Part shown: positions 51,585-61,030 of the stretch, piece by piece | How positions within the stretch are numbered: the first letter of the stretch is position 1 | Layout of the letters: each line of letters starts with the position of its first letter | NCBI RefSeq assembly: GCF_004360225.1 | Contig: NZ_SNUA01000008.1 | Span: 62,001-126,000, forward strand | DNA length: 64,000 bases | From: Alcanivorax sp. 24 | GTDB lineage: Bacteria; Pseudomonadota; Gammaproteobacteria; Pseudomonadales; Alcanivoracaceae | Direction of reading: 5' to 3' | Made by a program: the position numbers and the translations under genes | The notes under the pieces: generated by a model | Told to the model about the DNA's origin: nothing | Database searches by the model: none | Seen by the model: the letters and a program-made list of their open reading frames with translations, nothing else

Positions 51585-52198
51585 AAGTCGAGGCCATCGA
51601 TTACTACTTCTGGATGAACTCGGATTGGGCCTATCTTGGTGCGGATCGTCTGGAAGCTCTGGCAGAGCGGCAAAATATACGGGTGTTATACAAACCAGTT
51701 GATTTGCCCAATATTTATTATAGAACAGGAGGGCAGCTCCTGAGTGATCGTTCACCCGAGCGGCGGGCCTATCGTGTATTGGAATTAAAGCGGTGGTGTC
51801 GCAAGCTGAAAATATCGATTAACGCGCAACCTGCTTTCATGTGCCCGAATGCTGATCTGGCGTCTTGCATCGTTATTGCCGCCGACCGTCAGGGACTCCC
51901 GGTGGGACCACTGTATAAGTCGATTCTCCATGCACAGTGGTGCCAAGACCGGGATATCTCTTCGGAGCGGACATTGCTTGATATCTTGAATGAGAGGGGA
52001 TTGGACGGTGGTCGTCTGATCTCTCTGGCCAGACAAAGCGATATTGCCGATGTGTATCGTTACTATACCGATGAAGCGGTGAGTGCCGGGGTATTTGGTT
52101 CTCCGTCTTACGTTTTTCAGGGAGAACTCTTTTGGGGACAAGATCGCCTGGAGATGCTGGAGGAGGCTGTGGAGGCGGCAATGGGAAGAAGTGAGTAG
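51581..52198 (+). CDS. DsbA-family isomerase, 2-hydroxychromene-2-carboxylate isomerase-like
   Basis: 205 residues. Thioredoxin/DsbA-kappa-GST fold; starts MKVEAIDYYFWMNSDWAYLG where a Ser replaces the CxxC, as in HCCA isomerase. C-terminal SAGVFGSPSYVFQGELFWGQDRL is family typical. HCCA isomerase acts in naphthalene and related aromatic catabolism with glutathione; real substrate here is unknown. Confidence 0.82.
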   Translation: MKVEAIDYYFWMNSDWAYLGADRLEALAERQNIRVLYKPVDLPNIYYRTGGQLLSDRSPERRAYRVLELKRWCRKLKISINAQPAFMCPNADLASCIVIAADRQGLPVGPLYKSILHAQWCQDRDISSERTLLDILNERGLDGGRLISLARQSDIADVYRYYTDEAVSAGVFGSPSYVFQGELFWGQDRLEMLEEAVEAAMGRSE

Positions 52199-52207
52199 GA
52201 GTACAGC

Positions 52208-52232
52208 GCGCTAGCGGCGATGCCGCTAGCGC
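52208..52232 (+). terminator. Perfect inverted repeat after the isomerase gene
   Basis: GCGCTAGCGGC/GCCGCTAGCGC, 11-bp stem with a 3-nt loop, no T tract. Lies between convergent genes, so may end both. Confidence 0.5.
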
Positions 52233-52272
52233 ACCCGGTATCCTCTCCAGACAGGGAAAACAGCCGCGTTGC

Positions 52273-52845
52273 TTAGCGGGTCATGCCCTTGTAGGCCTGA
52301 TAACGCGCCCCCTTTTCGTACTCTTTCACCCGCTCCCGCGCCAGAGCCTTGAAGCCGTCTGGCTCCCAGGTGTATTCCTTGCGGCCGTCGTCGCGGGGGA
52401 TGCTCAGCGTTACCGGCTTGCCGGCGATCAGCGCCGCGCTGATGTCATGAGCGGCATCCACGCCTTTGAACGAATAGTGGGTGTGGCCTTCCAGGCAGTT
52501 TTCCGAAGAGGGAAATTCCTGACCATTCACCTTCATCAGACGGGACGGGTCGGGGGCTTTCAGGGTCATGGTCTTGCCGTCGCTCTGACCGCAGCTTTCC
52601 ACGGGCGCATCGAATACGCCGAGGAACTGTTCGGTGCTGCCGATGACGGTTTCGAAGGTGAACACCATTTGCATCTCGCCGTCGGTGGACAGCGCCGCCA
52701 CGGACAGGCGGTTGTCTTCCTCGGCCTGGGCCACGGTTTTCCAGGTGGTACCTTCGGCCTTGCCCAGGGGATACAGATCCCCGGCCAGGGCGGCCGGGCT
52801 GAACAGGGGGAGGGCAATCAGGGGGACGAGTACGCGTTTTTGCAC
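52273..52845 (-). CDS. Exported protein of unknown function
   Basis: 190 residues with a signal peptide (MQKRVLVPLIALPLFSPAALA). Two Cys (ESCGQ, ENCLEG) could form a disulfide. I recognise no family. It lies alone between convergent operons. Confidence 0.7.
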   Translation of the reverse strand: MQKRVLVPLIALPLFSPAALAGDLYPLGKAEGTTWKTVAQAEEDNRLSVAALSTDGEMQMVFTFETVIGSTEQFLGVFDAPVESCGQSDGKTMTLKAPDPSRLMKVNGQEFPSSENCLEGHTHYSFKGVDAAHDISAALIAGKPVTLSIPRDDGRKEYTWEPDGFKALARERVKEYEKGARYQAYKGMTR

Positions 52846-52959
52846 GGGGCTCTCCTTTGCGCGTCAAAAACGCGCAAGTTTAGGCGGCGCGTGCGGCGTC
52901 TTCAAAGACACCCTCTGGAACGGTGACCTGCGTCTCAAATGAGCGGATGGCACCCGGTG

Positions 52960-54513
52960 TCAGCTTACCCGCCGTTGCCGGCCCTCCCAGAAGGGTTTGC
53001 GCAACTCGTACTTGAGGATCTTGCCGGCGCCGGACATGGGCAGGGCATCACGGAACTCGATGCTCTTGGGGCATTTGTAGCCGGCGATCAGATCACGGCA
53101 GTGAGCGTCGATGCGCTGCTCGTCCAGTTGCTGACCGGGGGCCGTCACCACCACCGCGTGCACGCGCTCCCCCCAGCGCTCATCGGGTACGCCGATCACC
53201 GCGCATTGGGCGACCTCAGGCAGTTTCAGCAGGGCGTTTTCCACCTCCGCGGAATAGACGTTCTCGCCGCCGGTGACGATCATGTCCTTGATCCGGTCGA
53301 CCACGTAGATAAAGCCGTCGTCGTCCATGTAGCCGCCATCGCCGGTGTGCATCCAGCCGCTACGCAGGGCCTCGGCGGTTTGTTCCGGTTTGTTCCAGTA
53401 GCCTTCCATGACCATGGGGCCGCGCGCGATGATTTCGCCCACCTGGCCCGGCGGAACGTCGTTATCGTTTTCGTCAACGATGCGGACTTCCGCGTTGGGC
53501 AGCGGATAGCCGGCGGACTTCAGCTTGCCGGCGCGGCGTCCCTCGGCGGTGTGGTGCCAGCCGCTGAGGATCGAGATCACCGGCGACAGTTCGGTCATGC
53601 CGTAGCTCTGCGAGAATTCCGCGCCGGGCAGGACTTCCATGGCCCGCAGCAGCAGCGCCTCGTCCATGGGGGAGGCACCGTAGCGCAGGTACTTCAGCGC
53701 TGAAAGATCGCGCCGGGAGAAGTCCGGATGATCCAGCAACATGCGCAGCATGGTCGGTACCAGAAAGGTTTCTTCCACGCCTTCGCGCTCGATGGTGTCC
53801 AGCACCACCGCCGGATCGAAGCCCGGCAGAATTACATGGGTGCCCTGGCGCACCGCGATCTGCACCACCGAGGCCATGCCGGCCACATGAAACAGCGGCG
53901 AGGAGTACAGGGCCACCGGGTGATGGCTGCGCTGTACCGCCGCCATCTGCCCCAGAGTGCCGGAGTACAGATTGCGATGGCTGAGCATTACTCCCTTGGG
54001 CGCGCCGGTGGTACCGCCAGTGTAGAGAATGGCGGCCAGTTGTTGGTGGCTGGCGATCTGGTCGTCCAGCTCGGGGGCATCGGCGATCCATCTCTCGTAG
54101 CCGATGAGGTCCCCCGGTGCATCGTCATCCAGATAGATCACTTCTTCCAGGGCTTCGGACAATTCCCCCAATTGCGGCACCATGCCGAGGAAGTGGCGGT
54201 CCACCAGCAATACCCGGGTACCGCAGTCGTCCAGGGAATAGGCGATTTCTCGCGGACTCCAGCGAATGTTCACCGGATTGATCACAGCGCCGCGCCACCA
54301 GCAGCCGTAAATGGTTTCCAGGTAACGGTCCGAGCCCAGGGCGAGAATGCCGACGCGGTCGCCGGGCGCCACGCCAAGACCCTGCAGAGCCCCGGCCACC
54401 CGGGCTACCCGCGGGACCCATTCGGCGTAGCTGTGGCGCCGACCATCGCAAACGGTGGCGGTGCGCTCGGGACATTGTTGCAGGGCCTTGTGCAGGGATT
54501 GCGTCAGGTACAT
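52960..54513 (-). CDS. AMP-forming acyl-CoA ligase
   Basis: 517 residues of the long-chain-fatty-acid/feruloyl-CoA ligase kind. YTGGTTGAPKGVMLSHRN, SQSYGMTELSPVI, GWMHTGDGGYMDDDGFIYVVDR, MIVTGGENVYSAEVE and GKILKYELRKPFWEG. It is the last gene of the TRAP operon, 22 bp after dctM. Substrate may be the transported acid; inference. Confidence 0.9.
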   Translation of the reverse strand: MYLTQSLHKALQQCPERTATVCDGRRHSYAEWVPRVARVAGALQGLGVAPGDRVGILALGSDRYLETIYGCWWRGAVINPVNIRWSPREIAYSLDDCGTRVLLVDRHFLGMVPQLGELSEALEEVIYLDDDAPGDLIGYERWIADAPELDDQIASHQQLAAILYTGGTTGAPKGVMLSHRNLYSGTLGQMAAVQRSHHPVALYSSPLFHVAGMASVVQIAVRQGTHVILPGFDPAVVLDTIEREGVEETFLVPTMLRMLLDHPDFSRRDLSALKYLRYGASPMDEALLLRAMEVLPGAEFSQSYGMTELSPVISILSGWHHTAEGRRAGKLKSAGYPLPNAEVRIVDENDNDVPPGQVGEIIARGPMVMEGYWNKPEQTAEALRSGWMHTGDGGYMDDDGFIYVVDRIKDMIVTGGENVYSAEVENALLKLPEVAQCAVIGVPDERWGERVHAVVVTAPGQQLDEQRIDAHCRDLIAGYKCPKSIEFRDALPMSGAGKILKYELRKPFWEGRQRRVS

Positions 54514-54535
54514 GAGGGCTTTTCTCCAGGAACCG

Positions 54536-55870
54536 TTACATGAGGTTGGGCAGGAACGTGACCAGATCCGGGAACAGGATCAGGATGGCGACGGTGATGA
54601 CGTCGAGGACGATGAACCAGGTTACCCCGTGGAAGATCTGGCCGAGACTCACCGATTTGCCCACCACGCCTTTGATGATGAAGCAGTTGATCCCCACCGG
54701 TGGCGTGATCATGCCGATTTCCAGATACTTGATCATGATGATGCCGAACCAGATCAGGTCGTATTCCAGGCCTTTGATGATCGGGATCACCACCGGCAGC
54801 GTCAGCAGCATGATCTCGATGGAACCCATGAAGGTGCCGAGAAATACATAGAGCAACGTCAACGACAGCAGGATCACCACCGGTGGCAGATCCAGGTTGC
54901 CGGCCCAGGAGGTCAGCTCCGAGGCGATGCCGGTGAGGGCGGTGAAGGAGGTCACCATGTAGGCGCCGATCACCGCGGCGAACAGCATCGAGGTGGTCTT
55001 GAGGGTTTCATTCAGGGCGCTGCGGGTTTTTTCCCGGTCCAGACGGCGGGTGACGATACACATCAGGAACGCCACCGCGGCGCCCACCGCGCCTGCTTCC
55101 GAAGGGGTAAAAATACCGGTGTAGAGGCCGATCACGATCAGCGCGATCAGTGCCAGCATGTTCCAGCTTTTTTTCAGTGCCGCCATCTTCTCGGCCATGT
55201 CCACCTTGGGCACCGGTGGTGCCAGTTCCGGATTCATCTTCGAGCGGATCATGACGAAGCCGACATAAATACCGAGGGACAGAATGCCGGGAATGATGCC
55301 GGCGATGAACAGTTTGGCGATGGACTGGTCGGTGAACACCGCGTAGAGAATCATCAGAATACTGGGCGGAATCAGTGAGCCGAGGGTGCCGGAGGCGGCC
55401 ACCACGCCGGTGGCGAGCCGCTTGTCGTAACCGTGCTTGAGCATTTCCGGAATCGCCATGCGGCCCATGGCGGCGGCGGTGGCCAGGCTCGAACCACTGA
55501 TCGCGGCGAACAGCGCGCAGCCCACCGAGGACGCCACGGCCAGGCCGCCGGGGACCCTTGCCAGCCACAGCCGGGCGGTCTGATAGATATCACGGGTGAA
55601 ACCGGCTTCGGTGGCCAGGTAGCCCATCAACAGAAACATGGGAATGGTGGTGAAGGTGTATTCCGCGGTGGAGGAATAGGGCAGATCCGAGAGGAACTGA
55701 TTGGCGGTACTCAACCCGCGTGCCAGATCGAATTCGCCGGTGCGTACCGCCATGACCAGCACCAGGCCGACATAGCCGGTGCTGACCAGAACCACGGCAA
55801 TGGGAATGCGCAACAATAACAGGGCCACCATTACCACGGTGACCGCAATGCCGATCGTAACCGGATCCAT
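54536..55870 (-). CDS. dctM: TRAP transporter large permease (DctM)
   Basis: 444 residues, about 12 membrane segments. TRAP DctM motifs: FLLMGYLATEAGFTRDIYQTARLW, GALFAAISGSSLATAAAMG type region and EAGAVGAAVAFLM. Drives substrate uptake with Na+ gradient. Confidence 0.93.
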   Translation of the reverse strand: MDPVTIGIAVTVVMVALLLLRIPIAVVLVSTGYVGLVLVMAVRTGEFDLARGLSTANQFLSDLPYSSTAEYTFTTIPMFLLMGYLATEAGFTRDIYQTARLWLARVPGGLAVASSVGCALFAAISGSSLATAAAMGRMAIPEMLKHGYDKRLATGVVAASGTLGSLIPPSILMILYAVFTDQSIAKLFIAGIIPGILSLGIYVGFVMIRSKMNPELAPPVPKVDMAEKMAALKKSWNMLALIALIVIGLYTGIFTPSEAGAVGAAVAFLMCIVTRRLDREKTRSALNETLKTTSMLFAAVIGAYMVTSFTALTGIASELTSWAGNLDLPPVVILLSLTLLYVFLGTFMGSIEIMLLTLPVVIPIIKGLEYDLIWFGIIMIKYLEIGMITPPVGINCFIIKGVVGKSVSLGQIFHGVTWFIVLDVITVAILILFPDLVTFLPNLM

Positions 55871-55952
55871 CGGATCTCCTGTTGTTATCGTTCTTCAAGG
55901 GGATGGACGCCTGAAATACCGAGAGGACCTGTGCTATCCCGATACTGAAAAG

Positions 55953-56495
55953 TCAGGCGTCCTCGGACTCGCGCAAGGTGCGTTCCACCTCGGACTCCGG
56001 CGGTTCGCGGGTCCAGGGCATCAGCAGTTGAATCAGCATGCGCACGCACCACCAGATCAGGCCCAATGGAATCAGGGCGCGCACCGGCCACTCCGGTAAA
56101 CCCAGCGTGCTGGCGTAGGCGATTTCTCCCCACTCATAGGATTCCCAGGCCTTGCCGGCGCTGAGCCAGGCCATCCAGGCGAACATGACGATGCCGATGA
56201 TCAGCCCCAGCGAGACCAGGGTTTCCTGCAACCAGTGGGGCAGGTGATCGGTGAGCACGGTGACTTCGATATGGGCGCGAATGGACTGAACATAGCTCAG
56301 TGGCACGAACACGATCGCCACCATCAGCATTTCCGAAAGCAGCAGATCATCAGGGACCGGGCTGCGGAAAAAACTCCGCCCCACCACCGACACAAAGGTG
56401 ATGCCGACCATGGCGGCGAGCAGTGCCTGGGACAGCCATACCAGGATCTGATCCACCCGGTCCATCACACGAACGGGCCACGGCATTCGAGACAT
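55953..56495 (-). CDS. dctQ: TRAP transporter small permease (DctQ)
   Basis: 180 residues, four membrane segments. LSQALLAAMVGITFVSVVGRSFFRSPVPDD, MLMVAIVFVPLSYVQ (DctQ type) and a C-terminal charged tail. dctP lies 3 bp upstream. Confidence 0.92.
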   Translation of the reverse strand: MSRMPWPVRVMDRVDQILVWLSQALLAAMVGITFVSVVGRSFFRSPVPDDLLLSEMLMVAIVFVPLSYVQSIRAHIEVTVLTDHLPHWLQETLVSLGLIIGIVMFAWMAWLSAGKAWESYEWGEIAYASTLGLPEWPVRALIPLGLIWWCVRMLIQLLMPWTREPPESEVERTLRESEDA

Positions 56496-56498
56496 GAA

Positions 56499-57590
56499 TC
56501 AGTTCCCGGCGACTTTTTCGGATTGCCAGGGGTAGCCGTTGTCCGCCACTTCTTTCTGCACCGCGCGCAACTCGTTCTGGAAACTTTCGAAAATTTCCAG
56601 GGCACGGGGATCACGCTTCGCCAGTTTTTCCGCGTAGGCCCGTTCGACCGGTTCCAGGGCGGCTTGCCAGGCTTTTTGCTGTTCCTGGGTGAGGATATGG
56701 AATTCGGTGGGGAATTCTTTATTGGTGCGCATCATCTCGCGCGCATCCCCGGCTTCCTGAAGGCCGGCGCGGGCCATGCGGAGACGGTACTCACCGTTCA
56801 GATCGGCAAACACCTGCTGCTGTTCCGGCGTCAGGCTGTTCCAGGTGTTCAGATTCATGTTGACCACCACCATGGACTGGCCGATGCCGGTTTCCACCGC
56901 GTATTTCGCTACTTCGTGGTGTTTGTAGGGAGGCATCAGATAGGTGTAGGTCTGGGCGCCATTGATGGTGCCGCGATCCATGGCGGAATAGATATCGGCG
57001 AACGCCACTTGCACCGGTGTCACGTTCCAATCGGCTTGTTTGGCTGCCTGCACCGCTCTGGGCGTCATGCGGACCTTGTCGCCCTTGAAATCATCGGGTG
57101 TCAGATAGGGGCGGCTGGTGCTGGCGTTGACGCGCGGGCCGCTGGAATAGGCGATCAGATGCACCATGTTGTTTTTCTTCAGTTCCTCGGCCATGGCCGG
57201 GTTTTTTTCCAGAACACGGTGCCAGGCTTCGTTGGCGATATAGTTGTCGCCGGAGCCGATTTCGGTCTGTGACAGTGTCCACAGCGGGAAACGGGATTCC
57301 ACGTACTCCGGATTCATCGGCGAGATATCGGCGAGCCCGGAACTGAGCGCCTGGGCGGAATCATGATATTTCACCAGGCTTTGCAGCCAGTGGACTTCAA
57401 TCTCGATTTCGCCGTTGGTGCGTTCCTTGACCTCATTGGTCCACCAGCGCAGCACCTCGTTACTGGGACGGTCGGTGGGAGGGGCCGGGGTGGCGTAATG
57501 GAGCGTGCGCGTTTCGGCGCCGGCCAGAACACTGGAGAGCGTGAGAGTAACGGCCGCGCCGGCGACCATCAGATTTTTTTTCAGCGACAT
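56499..57590 (-). CDS. dctP: TRAP transporter substrate-binding protein (DctP), copy 1
   Basis: 363 residues with a signal peptide ending at SVLAGA. Motifs EVKERTNGEIEIEVHWLQSL and RMTPRAVQAAKQADWNVTPVQVAFADIY are DctP-like; the conserved Arg near RMTPRA binds carboxylates. Probably binds an organic acid. 176 bp upstream lies a second dctP. Confidence 0.93.
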   Translation of the reverse strand: MSLKKNLMVAGAAVTLTLSSVLAGAETRTLHYATPAPPTDRPSNEVLRWWTNEVKERTNGEIEIEVHWLQSLVKYHDSAQALSSGLADISPMNPEYVESRFPLWTLSQTEIGSGDNYIANEAWHRVLEKNPAMAEELKKNNMVHLIAYSSGPRVNASTSRPYLTPDDFKGDKVRMTPRAVQAAKQADWNVTPVQVAFADIYSAMDRGTINGAQTYTYLMPPYKHHEVAKYAVETGIGQSMVVVNMNLNTWNSLTPEQQQVFADLNGEYRLRMARAGLQEAGDAREMMRTNKEFPTEFHILTQEQQKAWQAALEPVERAYAEKLAKRDPRALEIFESFQNELRAVQKEVADNGYPWQSEKVAGN

Positions 57591-57766
57591 TTAACAGGGC
57601 CTCCACTATTACTATTCTTATTAATGGTTTGATCCATTACATCCGAGGCAGGGGCGGCCAGCGGGCCACCCTATTCGAATTTCAGTCTGTCGCTCCCCTG
57701 GTCGGGCAACAATGACCTATCGCGACAAAAGATTTGGCGTAAAGCACCAGTGCGACGGGCGCCGGT

Positions 57767-58858
57767 TCAGCGATCCGCCACCTCATTCCGTTCCCAGGGA
57801 TAACCGTCCTCTCTTACCTCCGAGGCCACCTCCTTGAGGCGTTCCTGGAAGCGCTCGAATACTGATACCGCCTGGGGTGAGCGCTTGCTGGTCCGTTCCG
57901 CGAAGGCGCGCTCCACTGGCAGGTACCCGGCTTCCCACTGAGCTTGCTGTTCGGCATCAAGAATGTGGTATTCGGTGGGGAACTCGCGGTTGTTCCGGAT
58001 CATCTTCCGCGCCTGTTCCAGCTCTTCCAGGCCGGCTTCCGCCATCCGCACTTCCAGTTCCCGGTTCACTTCGCTGAACACCCGTTGCTGCTTCGGGGTC
58101 AGGCTGTTCCAGGTGTCGAGGTTCATGGCCTCCAGGATCATGGACTGGCCGTTACCGGTTTCGACGATGTGCGTGGCGACCTCGTGGTGTTTGAACAGCG
58201 GTACCAGATAAGCGGCGGACTGAGCGCCATTGAGGGTGCCGCGATCCATGGCGGAATAAATATCGGTAAAGGTCAGATTGATCGGCGTCACATCCCAATC
58301 CGCCCGCTGCGCGGCCTGAACGCTGCGAGGCGTCAGTCGCACACGGTCACCCTCGAAGTCCGCCGGCGTCAGATAAGGGCGGGTGTTGCTGATCAGGACC
58401 CGTGGTCCGGTGGAGTACACCGACATGAACGCCATGTTGTTACGCCGTAGTTCTTCCTGGAGAGCAGGGGTGTTCGCCATCATGCGCCGCCAGGCTTCGG
58501 CGGAAATGTAGTGGTCGCCCGGGCCGACTTCGGTTTGTGACAGCGCCCACAGCGGGAAACGGGCGGCGGTGTAATCCGGTGTCATCCCGGCGATATCCGC
58601 CAGGCCGGAACTGACAGCCTGGGCGGTATCCGGATACTTCACCAGACTCTGCATCCAGTGAATTTCGATTTCGATCTCGCCGTTGGTGCGTGCCTTGATC
58701 TGCTCCGCCCACCAGCGGCGGGCCTGGTTGTTGGGACGATCGGTGGGCGCCACGGCGGTGGCGTAATGCAGGGTCCTCGGCTCGGCCTGGACGGATGGGG
58801 AAAGACACCACAGTGACAGTATGGAAAGAACGCACAAAGCACGAGCGAACGGCGTCAT
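57767..58858 (-). CDS. dctP: TRAP transporter substrate-binding protein (DctP), copy 2
   Basis: 363 residues, same length and closely similar along its length to copy 1 (EPRTLHYATAVAPTDRPNNQ, AQAVSSGLADIAGMTP, RLTPRSVQAAQRADWDVTP). Signal peptide MTPFARALCVLSILSLWC... is different. ATG preceded by GGAGGCCATGCC. It has no own permease genes, so it may use the same DctQM. Tandem duplication is likely. Confidence 0.92.
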   Translation of the reverse strand: MTPFARALCVLSILSLWCLSPSVQAEPRTLHYATAVAPTDRPNNQARRWWAEQIKARTNGEIEIEIHWMQSLVKYPDTAQAVSSGLADIAGMTPDYTAARFPLWALSQTEVGPGDHYISAEAWRRMMANTPALQEELRRNNMAFMSVYSTGPRVLISNTRPYLTPADFEGDRVRLTPRSVQAAQRADWDVTPINLTFTDIYSAMDRGTLNGAQSAAYLVPLFKHHEVATHIVETGNGQSMILEAMNLDTWNSLTPKQQRVFSEVNRELEVRMAEAGLEELEQARKMIRNNREFPTEYHILDAEQQAQWEAGYLPVERAFAERTSKRSPQAVSVFERFQERLKEVASEVREDGYPWERNEVADR

Positions 58859-59074
58859 GGCATGGCCTCCGGTATTGTTATTGTTCTGATCATTGCGGCT
58901 GTATGCCGGCGACGAACAGAGTATGTCGAGAGGCGGACGGCGAGGTTCCCGCTGCAGGCCGGCTTCCAGTCTGAAGGCGCGGGGCGTCGCCACAATGGCC
59001 GGCTGCGACAAAGCCATTGGCGAAAACGATCAGGCCCGGTACGGTGTGGCCTGGGCGAACAGAGGGCAACAGCC
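58859..59074. promoter_or_regulatory. Divergent region dctP copy 2 / DUF4336 gene
   Basis: 216 bp between divergent genes. No defined operator was seen. Holds the TRAP operon promoter presumably. Confidence 0.35.
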
Positions 59075-59821
59075 ATGAGCACTGCGGGGGGAAACCGCGT
59101 TTACGCTCCTTTGAATCAGTTGAAACCGGTGGCGGATTCGGTCTGGATCGTCGACGGACCGCTGATCCGCTTCGGAGCACCGGGCGTGAAGATGCCGTTT
59201 CCGACACGCATGACGCTGGTGCGTTCGGCCGACGGCGGACTGTTCGTGCATTCGCCCACGGTCCTGACCGAGCCGTTACGGCGGCAGGTGCAGGCCCTCG
59301 GTGAGCCACGCTGGTTGATTGGTCCCAATCGCATTCACTATTGGTGGCTGCCGCAGTGGCAAGATGCTTTCCCCGCCGCCCGCACGTTCGTGGCGCGGGG
59401 AATCAAGGAGAGGGCCCGGGGGCGCATCGATTTCCCCGTGGAGGTACTGGACCGTGACGGGCCCTGGCCCTGGGATGATCTGCTGCGGACCCTGCCGGTG
59501 ACCAGCCGCTACATGACCGAGGTGGTGTTCTTCCATCCGCACAGCCGCACCCTGATCCTCACCGACCTGATCGAAAACTTCGAAGCGGCGCGTCTGGCGC
59601 CGGCCCAGCGCTGGCTGGCTCGCCTGGGTGGCGTGCTGGACCCGGACGGCCAAATGCCCCGGGACATGCGACTCACCTTTCTTGGCCGCCGGGCGGGGTT
59701 GCGCGCCGCGGTGCGGACCATGCTCGACTGGGAGCCGGAACGGGTGATTCTGGCGCATGGCCGCTGGTACCAGGAGCGTGGTACGGAGGAACTGCAGCGC
59801 TCGTTCCGCTGGCTGCTGTAG
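59075..59821 (+). CDS. DUF4336 domain protein (metallo-beta-lactamase-like fold)
   Basis: 248 residues. VWIVDGPLIRFGAPGVKMPFPTRMTLVRS, WLIGPNRIHYWWLPQW and LILTDLIENFEA are DUF4336 features, an MBL-fold-like family without established function. A short RBS-like AGAGGGCAACAGCC lies before the ATG. Confidence 0.75.
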   Translation: MSTAGGNRVYAPLNQLKPVADSVWIVDGPLIRFGAPGVKMPFPTRMTLVRSADGGLFVHSPTVLTEPLRRQVQALGEPRWLIGPNRIHYWWLPQWQDAFPAARTFVARGIKERARGRIDFPVEVLDRDGPWPWDDLLRTLPVTSRYMTEVVFFHPHSRTLILTDLIENFEAARLAPAQRWLARLGGVLDPDGQMPRDMRLTFLGRRAGLRAAVRTMLDWEPERVILAHGRWYQERGTEELQRSFRWLL

Positions 59822-59883
59822 CGGGGCCGGTGGTTCGCCGATGGTGGAACAGCGCCGGTGCGGGGTTGTGATTTTTTCTGTTT

Positions 59884-59900
59884 TTGTTATGTTATAACAA
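59884..59900. promoter_or_regulatory. Zur-type operator upstream of pyrC
   Basis: TTGTTAT-GTT-ATAACAA, perfect 7-3-7 inverted repeat containing GTTATGTTATAAC, matching the proteobacterial Zur box core (GTTATRTTATAAC). It lies 93 bp before the pyrC ATG. Confidence 0.75.
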
Positions 59901-59992
59901 ATTGGCGCAATGCCATGGGAAACCGGTTCTTCAGGGCAAGTGCCGGCGGTTTTTCGTATCATGGCACTTTTCCCGGAACCGACAGTTTTCCT

Positions 59993-61030
59993 ATGACCGA
60001 TACCCTCACACTTTGCCGCCCCGATGATTGGCACCTGCATTTTCGCGACGGTGCCATGCTGGCCGAGACCGTGCCGGTGACCGCACGGGTGTTCCGCCGC
60101 GCCATTGTCATGCCCAACCTGACTCCGCCGGTCACCACCGTGGCCCAGGCCGAGGCCTATCGGCAGCGCATCGTGCCCCACATTCCCGCCGGCGTGGCGT
60201 TCGAACCGCTGATGGTGCTTTACCTCACCGACGAGACGCCGGTGGAGGAGGTGGCAAGGGCGGCCGCCAGTGGCTTTGTGCATGCCTTCAAACTGTATCC
60301 CGCCGGTGCCACCACCAACTCCGACAGCGGCGTTACCGATCCGTCACGGATCGCCCATCTCTATGAGGCGATGGAGAAGCACGATGTACCGTTGCTGGTT
60401 CACGGCGAGGTGACCGAGGCGGAGATCGACGTGTTCGATCGGGAGAAGGTCTTCATCGACCGTTATCTCACCGATATTCGCCGCCGTTTCCCAGCTTTGC
60501 GCATTGTGTTCGAACACGTCACCACCGGTGAAGCGGTGGATTTCGTCAAGGACTCCGGCGACGCCACCGCCGCCACCGTGACACCGCAGCACCTGATGAT
60601 GAACCGCAATGATCTGCTGGTGGGCGGCGTGCGCCCGCATAATTACTGCCTGCCGGTGCTCAAGCGCCGCACCCATCAGGAGCGTATTCAACAGGCGGTG
60701 CTGGAAGGGCATCCGCGCTTCTTCCTGGGCACTGACTCCGCTCCGCACGCCCGCGACAAGAAAGAAGCCGCCTGCGGTTGCGCCGGCTGTTATTCGGCGC
60801 GGGCGGCGCTGCCGTTGTACGCCACTTTCCTGGAGCGTCATGGCGCGCTGGACAAACTGGAAGGCTTCGCCAGTCATTTCGGCGCGGATTTTTATCGCCT
60901 TCCCCGCAATCCGGACACCATTACCCTGCGGCGGGAACCCTGGGCGGTACCGCAACAGGTGCAGGCCGCCGGTGAAGAGTTGGTGCCGTTCCTGGCCGGC
61001 GAAACGCTGCCCTGGTCGGTCGCGCCGTGA
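59993..61030 (+). CDS. pyrC: Dihydroorotase (type II), likely Zur-controlled copy
   Basis: 345 residues. HxH in DDWHLHFRDG, carboxylated Lys in HAFKLYPAGATTNSDSG, HGEVTE, FEHVTT and catalytic Asp in GTDSAPHA are all present, so it is an active type of Zn enzyme forming dihydroorotate. A Zur-like box upstream and a zinc-GTPase gene overlapping downstream make it the likely zinc-starvation paralogue (pyrC2-like); whether a second pyrC exists elsewhere cannot be seen. Confidence 0.93.
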   Translation: MTDTLTLCRPDDWHLHFRDGAMLAETVPVTARVFRRAIVMPNLTPPVTTVAQAEAYRQRIVPHIPAGVAFEPLMVLYLTDETPVEEVARAAASGFVHAFKLYPAGATTNSDSGVTDPSRIAHLYEAMEKHDVPLLVHGEVTEAEIDVFDREKVFIDRYLTDIRRRFPALRIVFEHVTTGEAVDFVKDSGDATAATVTPQHLMMNRNDLLVGGVRPHNYCLPVLKRRTHQERIQQAVLEGHPRFFLGTDSAPHARDKKEAACGCAGCYSARAALPLYATFLERHGALDKLEGFASHFGADFYRLPRNPDTITLRREPWAVPQQVQAAGEELVPFLAGETLPWSVAP

